DNA from: an uncultured Collinsella sp.
GTDB taxonomy: Bacteria; Actinomycetota; Coriobacteriia; Coriobacteriales; Coriobacteriaceae
Length of the DNA: 16,081 nt
Assembly (NCBI GenBank): GCA_958346935.1
Contig: CATVTM010000048.1
Location: forward strand, 1-16,081
Reading direction: 5' to 3'
A program made the translations under genes and the position numbers. Numbering within the stretch: the first letter of the stretch is position 1; each line of letters opens with the position of its first letter. The notes below the pieces were generated by a model. The model was not told where the DNA came from. It was given only the letters and a program-made list of their open reading frames with translations, and ran no database searches. Below, piece after piece: positions 13,255-16,081 of the stretch.

Positions 13255-15486
13255 GTGGCACACAACAAACTGGAGGCAAGCCCCCAAGACCAGCGTGGTC
13301 AAGGCGGGCACGGAGCCATCCCCCTCTCCGCTGGCATGCTGCTCGTAACGCTCGGCGTCGTCTATGGCGACATCGGCACGAGCCCCATGTACACCATGAA
13401 ATCAATCGTCGCCAACAACGGCGGCATCGGTACCGTCAGCGAAGACATGATCTTGGGAGCGCTTTCGCTTGTCATCTGGACCATGACGCTCGTGACCACG
13501 GTCAAGTACGTGGTTATCGCCATGAAGGCCGATAACCACAACGAGGGCGGCATCTTCGCCCTGTTTAGCTTGGTGCGCAAAGTGGCGCCGTGGCTGATCC
13601 TTCCCGCCATGATCGGCGGCGCGGCGCTGCTCGCCGACGGCATCCTCACCCCCGCCGTCACGGTTACCACAGCCATTGAGGGCTTGCGCACTATCGAGTG
13701 GGGCCACGCGCTTTTGGGTGACGGCCAGACCAACGTAATCATCATCACCATCATCATTATCTGCGGCCTGTTTGCCATGCAGCGCGCCGGCACCTCGTCA
13801 ATCGGCAAGCTGTTCGGCCCGCTCATGACGCTGTGGTTCCTGTTCCTGGCAGGCGCCGGCCTGTTCAACATGCTCGGCAACCTGTCCATCTTGCGTGCGC
13901 TCAACCCCATCCGCGGCATCATGTTCCTGTTCTCGCCCATCAACCACTCGGGCATTATGGTGCTCGGCTTTGTCTTTCTGTCGACGACCGGCGCCGAGGC
14001 CCTCTACTCGGACATGGGCCACGTTGGCAAGGCAAACATCTATGCATCCTGGCCGTTTGTTAAGGCGGCCCTTATCCTCAACTACCTGGGTCAGGGCGCT
14101 TGGCTGCTCGCCAATAACTCCAACCCCCAGATGCTCGCGATGGATATCGTCAACCCGTTCTACATGATGCTTCCCGAGCCCCTGCGCCCCTTTGCCATCG
14201 TGCTTTCGGCCGTAGCGGCCATCATCGCCTCGCAGGCGCTCATCACCGGCTCGTTCTCGCTGGTATCCGAGGCAACCCGTCTCAATCTCATGCCGCACCT
14301 GCGCATCCACTACCCCAGCGACACCAAGGGCCAGCTCTATATTCCGCTCGTCAACAACATCATGTGGGTCGGCTGCATCTTCATCGTGCTGCTGTTCCAG
14401 AACTCCGAGCGCATGGAGAGCGCCTACGGCCTCGCCATCACCGTGACCATGCTCATGACCACGACGCTTTTGACGAGCTATATCGCCGGCATCCTCAAGC
14501 ACAAACTGGGTGCCTGCGTCTTCGCACTGCTCTTTGGCGCCATTGAGCTGTGCTTCTTTGCCTCGTGCCTCACCATGTTCTTTGACGGCGGCTATGTCAT
14601 GATCTTCTTGGCCGCGCTGCTGTTTGGCCTTATGTACGTGTGGCGCCGCGGCACCGCCATCGAGCGCACGCAGACCATCCTGCTGCCCGTCTCCAAGTAC
14701 ATTGACCAGCTCGACCGCCTGCGCAACGACGAGACCTATCCCGTGCTTGCCGACAACCTGGTGTTCCTCACCAACAGCCCCGACCCGCTCACGCTCGACC
14801 GCGATGTGCTCTATTCCATCTTGGATAAGCATCCCAAGCGCGCCAAGGCATACTGGTTCATCAACGTGTACGTTACCGATGAGCCCTATACGCACGAGTA
14901 TTCCGTCGAGACCTTTGGCACGGACTTCCTGTTCCGCGTGCGCCTGGACCTGGGCTTTAAGGTCAACCAGCGCATCAATGCCTACCTGCGCCAGATCGTT
15001 GGCGACCTGATGGCATCGGGTGAGCTGCCGCCGCAGCATCACACCTACTCCATCTACGAGACACGCGGCAACGTGGGCGACTTCCGTTTTTGCATGCTGC
15101 GCAAGATGCTCGCCCCCGAAACGGACATCAACCGCAACGACCACCGCGTGATGGCCATCAAGTACGCCGTCCGCCGCGCCTGCGGAAGCCCGGCACGCTG
15201 GTATGGTCTTGAGAACTCGGCCATCATCATCGAGTACGTGCCGCTGTTTGCCCGCATGCGCCCGGCCGTTAAACTTGTGCGCACCCAGGTGCCGCTCGAG
15301 ATCCTGATCGAAGAGGCCGAGGAAATGGAAGTCGATATCTTCTCGGACGACCTGGTCAACGGCAACGAAGCCGGTAGGAACATGAACGTCGACCCCACCG
15401 AGTTGCTCGAGAGCGTCGCCGATACGCCCGAACAGCAACTGCTCGACGGCCTCGAGAGCGAACAGCTCAACGACGCCAACTTCTAG
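13255..15486 (+). CDS. kup: Kup-family potassium uptake transporter
   Basis: A 743-residue inner-membrane potassium/proton symporter. The family signature GVVYGDIGTSPMYTM spans residues 34-48, DNHNEGGIFALFSLV follows at about 93-107, and roughly 12 hydrophobic helices extend to about residue 465 (ending LFGLMYVWRRG). A long cytoplasmic domain follows, with NLVFLTNSP and TFGTDFLFRVRLDLGFKV as in other Kup proteins, then an acidic tail (EEAEEMEVDIFSDD) to the end, longer than the E. coli protein. GTG at 13255 is preferred because AAAGGGAG lies five bases before it; an in-frame ATG at 13237 has no site and would add six residues. It stands alone, with a dyad upstream and a terminator downstream, so it is probably monocistronic. 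No other potassium gene is adjacent. Confidence 0.95.
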   Translation: MAHNKLEASPQDQRGQGGHGAIPLSAGMLLVTLGVVYGDIGTSPMYTMKSIVANNGGIGTVSEDMILGALSLVIWTMTLVTTVKYVVIAMKADNHNEGGIFALFSLVRKVAPWLILPAMIGGAALLADGILTPAVTVTTAIEGLRTIEWGHALLGDGQTNVIIITIIIICGLFAMQRAGTSSIGKLFGPLMTLWFLFLAGAGLFNMLGNLSILRALNPIRGIMFLFSPINHSGIMVLGFVFLSTTGAEALYSDMGHVGKANIYASWPFVKAALILNYLGQGAWLLANNSNPQMLAMDIVNPFYMMLPEPLRPFAIVLSAVAAIIASQALITGSFSLVSEATRLNLMPHLRIHYPSDTKGQLYIPLVNNIMWVGCIFIVLLFQNSERMESAYGLAITVTMLMTTTLLTSYIAGILKHKLGACVFALLFGAIELCFFASCLTMFFDGGYVMIFLAALLFGLMYVWRRGTAIERTQTILLPVSKYIDQLDRLRNDETYPVLADNLVFLTNSPDPLTLDRDVLYSILDKHPKRAKAYWFINVYVTDEPYTHEYSVETFGTDFLFRVRLDLGFKVNQRINAYLRQIVGDLMASGELPPQHHTYSIYETRGNVGDFRFCMLRKMLAPETDINRNDHRVMAIKYAVRRACGSPARWYGLENSAIIIEYVPLFARMRPAVKLVRTQVPLEILIEEAEEMEVDIFSDDLVNGNEAGRNMNVDPTELLESVADTPEQQLLDGLESEQLNDANF

Positions 15487-15506
15487 CGACGTCACAAATC
15501 AACGAC

Positions 15507-15544
15507 AGCGGCCCTGCGCCTCACGAGAGACGCAGGGCCGCTTT
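15507..15544. terminator. Intrinsic terminator between convergent kup and hydrolase genes
   Basis: AGCGGCCCTGCG (15507-15518) pairs with CGCAGGGCCGCT (15531-15542), 12 perfect pairs, with an additional CTC/GAG pairing in the loop, then a short T-run. It is 20 bases after the kup stop and 24 before the stop of the convergent minus-strand gene, so it may serve both. Confidence 0.8.
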
Positions 15545-15565
15545 GCATTGCAGTAAAGCTAACGG

Positions 15566-16081
15566 CTACGAACGACGCGGCTCGGGAACCACGAGCCTAT
15601 CGGGGTTCGCGCCCTCGGCATCCATCAGACTCACGTAGCGAATCGACGGATCCCCATACATCGCGTAGTAATAATTGCCCGTGCGCGCGCTAAAGCATCC
15701 GGTATAGATAGTCTTCTCGAACTTGCCATCGCCCATCCTGGACGCCCCCTCGATCATCACCACGCCCTCGAGTGAACGGAACATGCGGACGACGTTTTCG
15801 GTCTCGCTCTCCTTTTGCGGGTAATTGGCATTGAGGTACGCCGCCTTTACAAAACGGCTCGGCGAATAGCAATCACCCGGAATACCGCGCATGCCGGCAC
15901 CCGCGCCATAGGGCTTGAGCTCGGCGCCACGCCATGTCGCCGTCTGCGGAAAATCGCTTGTGGCCGTGATATAGGTGCGCAGGTTTTCCATGTGCCACGG
16001 GAAGGTGGGCTGATTGGCAAGGGTGTCGACCGGATCGTCGTATACATGCAGGCCGTCAGCCATCATCTCGACCACGATGCT
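15566..16081 (-). CDS. Choloylglycine hydrolase family protein (bile-salt hydrolase / penicillin V acylase type), C-terminal part
   Basis: The 171 residues seen are the C-terminal half of an N-terminal-nucleophile amidase that cleaves linear amide bonds such as those of conjugated bile salts or penicillin V. Matches to the family are LANQPTFPWHMENL (the TNNPxF...NL motif with the active-site Asn region), GMRGIPGDCYSPSRFVKAAY (containing the conserved Arg of SRF), a KFEKTIYTGCFS strand and GNYYYAMYGDPSI near the end. The frame is open through the right edge, so the start, the catalytic Cys2 and the substrate loops are outside the window. The TAG stop is at 15566-15568. Bile-salt hydrolase is the attractive reading in a gut bacterium, but the half present cannot separate that from penicillin V acylase or an acyl-homoserine-lactone acylase. 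Confidence 0.85.
   Translation of the reverse strand, partial: SIVVEMMADGLHVYDDPVDTLANQPTFPWHMENLRTYITATSDFPQTATWRGAELKPYGAGAGMRGIPGDCYSPSRFVKAAYLNANYPQKESETENVVRMFRSLEGVVMIEGASRMGDGKFEKTIYTGCFSARTGNYYYAMYGDPSIRYVSLMDAEGANPDRLVVPEPRRS

Noticed and set aside
13798..15495. 565-codon open frame on the minus strand opposite kup
   Set aside because: It is the mirror of a clearly real Kup protein in GC-rich DNA, its product is low-complexity (Gly/His/Val-rich) with no family motif, and it has no ribosome binding site.

Overview
The window looks like a chromosomal segment from a GC-rich gut actinobacterium, most likely class Coriobacteriia and possibly Collinsella-like. This rests on three things: high GC in every gene, strong AGGAGG-type ribosome binding sites with some GTG starts, and a gut-type gene set (a choloylglycine/bile-salt hydrolase homologue, a PTS permease, a Kup potassium transporter). 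The genus is inferred from general character and not from a marker gene. No rRNA, tRNA, CRISPR array, insertion sequence or phage gene was found. No gap between genes exceeds 300 bases.

Layout from left to right. 1-149: a strongly structured non-coding stretch (nested hairpin 6-104, hairpin 118-145) just downstream of a minus-strand gene. 150-950 (-): a MarR-like winged-helix protein with an acidic N-terminus and an RGG-rich tail. 1103-2518 (-): a 14-helix DHA2-type MFS efflux pump. Divergent from it, 2723-4093 (+): a peptide-deformylase-like gene followed by a LysR regulator, closed by a bidirectional terminator at 4156-4195. 4217-9297 (-): a four-gene block, in transcription order a divergent amidohydrolase, two neutral-ceramidase-like proteins and a glucose-superfamily PTS EIIBC without a EIIA domain. 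Its upstream region carries a 7-3-7 palindrome and its left end meets the shared terminator. 9525-11045 (-): an XRE helix-turn-helix fused to an AlaA/AlaT-like class I aminotransferase, with a strong internal ribosome binding site exactly where the aminotransferase begins, and four copies of a GTTCAATT motif in its promoter region. 11208-12065 (-) and 12184-13095 (+): a divergent LysR / EamA exporter pair with a textbook T-N11-A box between them. 13255-15486 (+): kup, preceded by an 11-bp perfect dyad. 15566-16081 (-, partial): the C-terminal half of a choloylglycine-hydrolase family enzyme that runs off the right edge.

The most unusual unit is the amidohydrolase / ceramidase-like / ceramidase-like / PTS block. 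Two of its three enzyme-like proteins have lost residues that normally bind metal or do catalysis, while the third keeps them. This suggests an uncharacterised pathway in which a PTS-imported, perhaps N-acylated, sugar-like compound is processed. That function is inference. The second most unusual feature is the regulator-aminotransferase fusion with its dual start and its own candidate operators.
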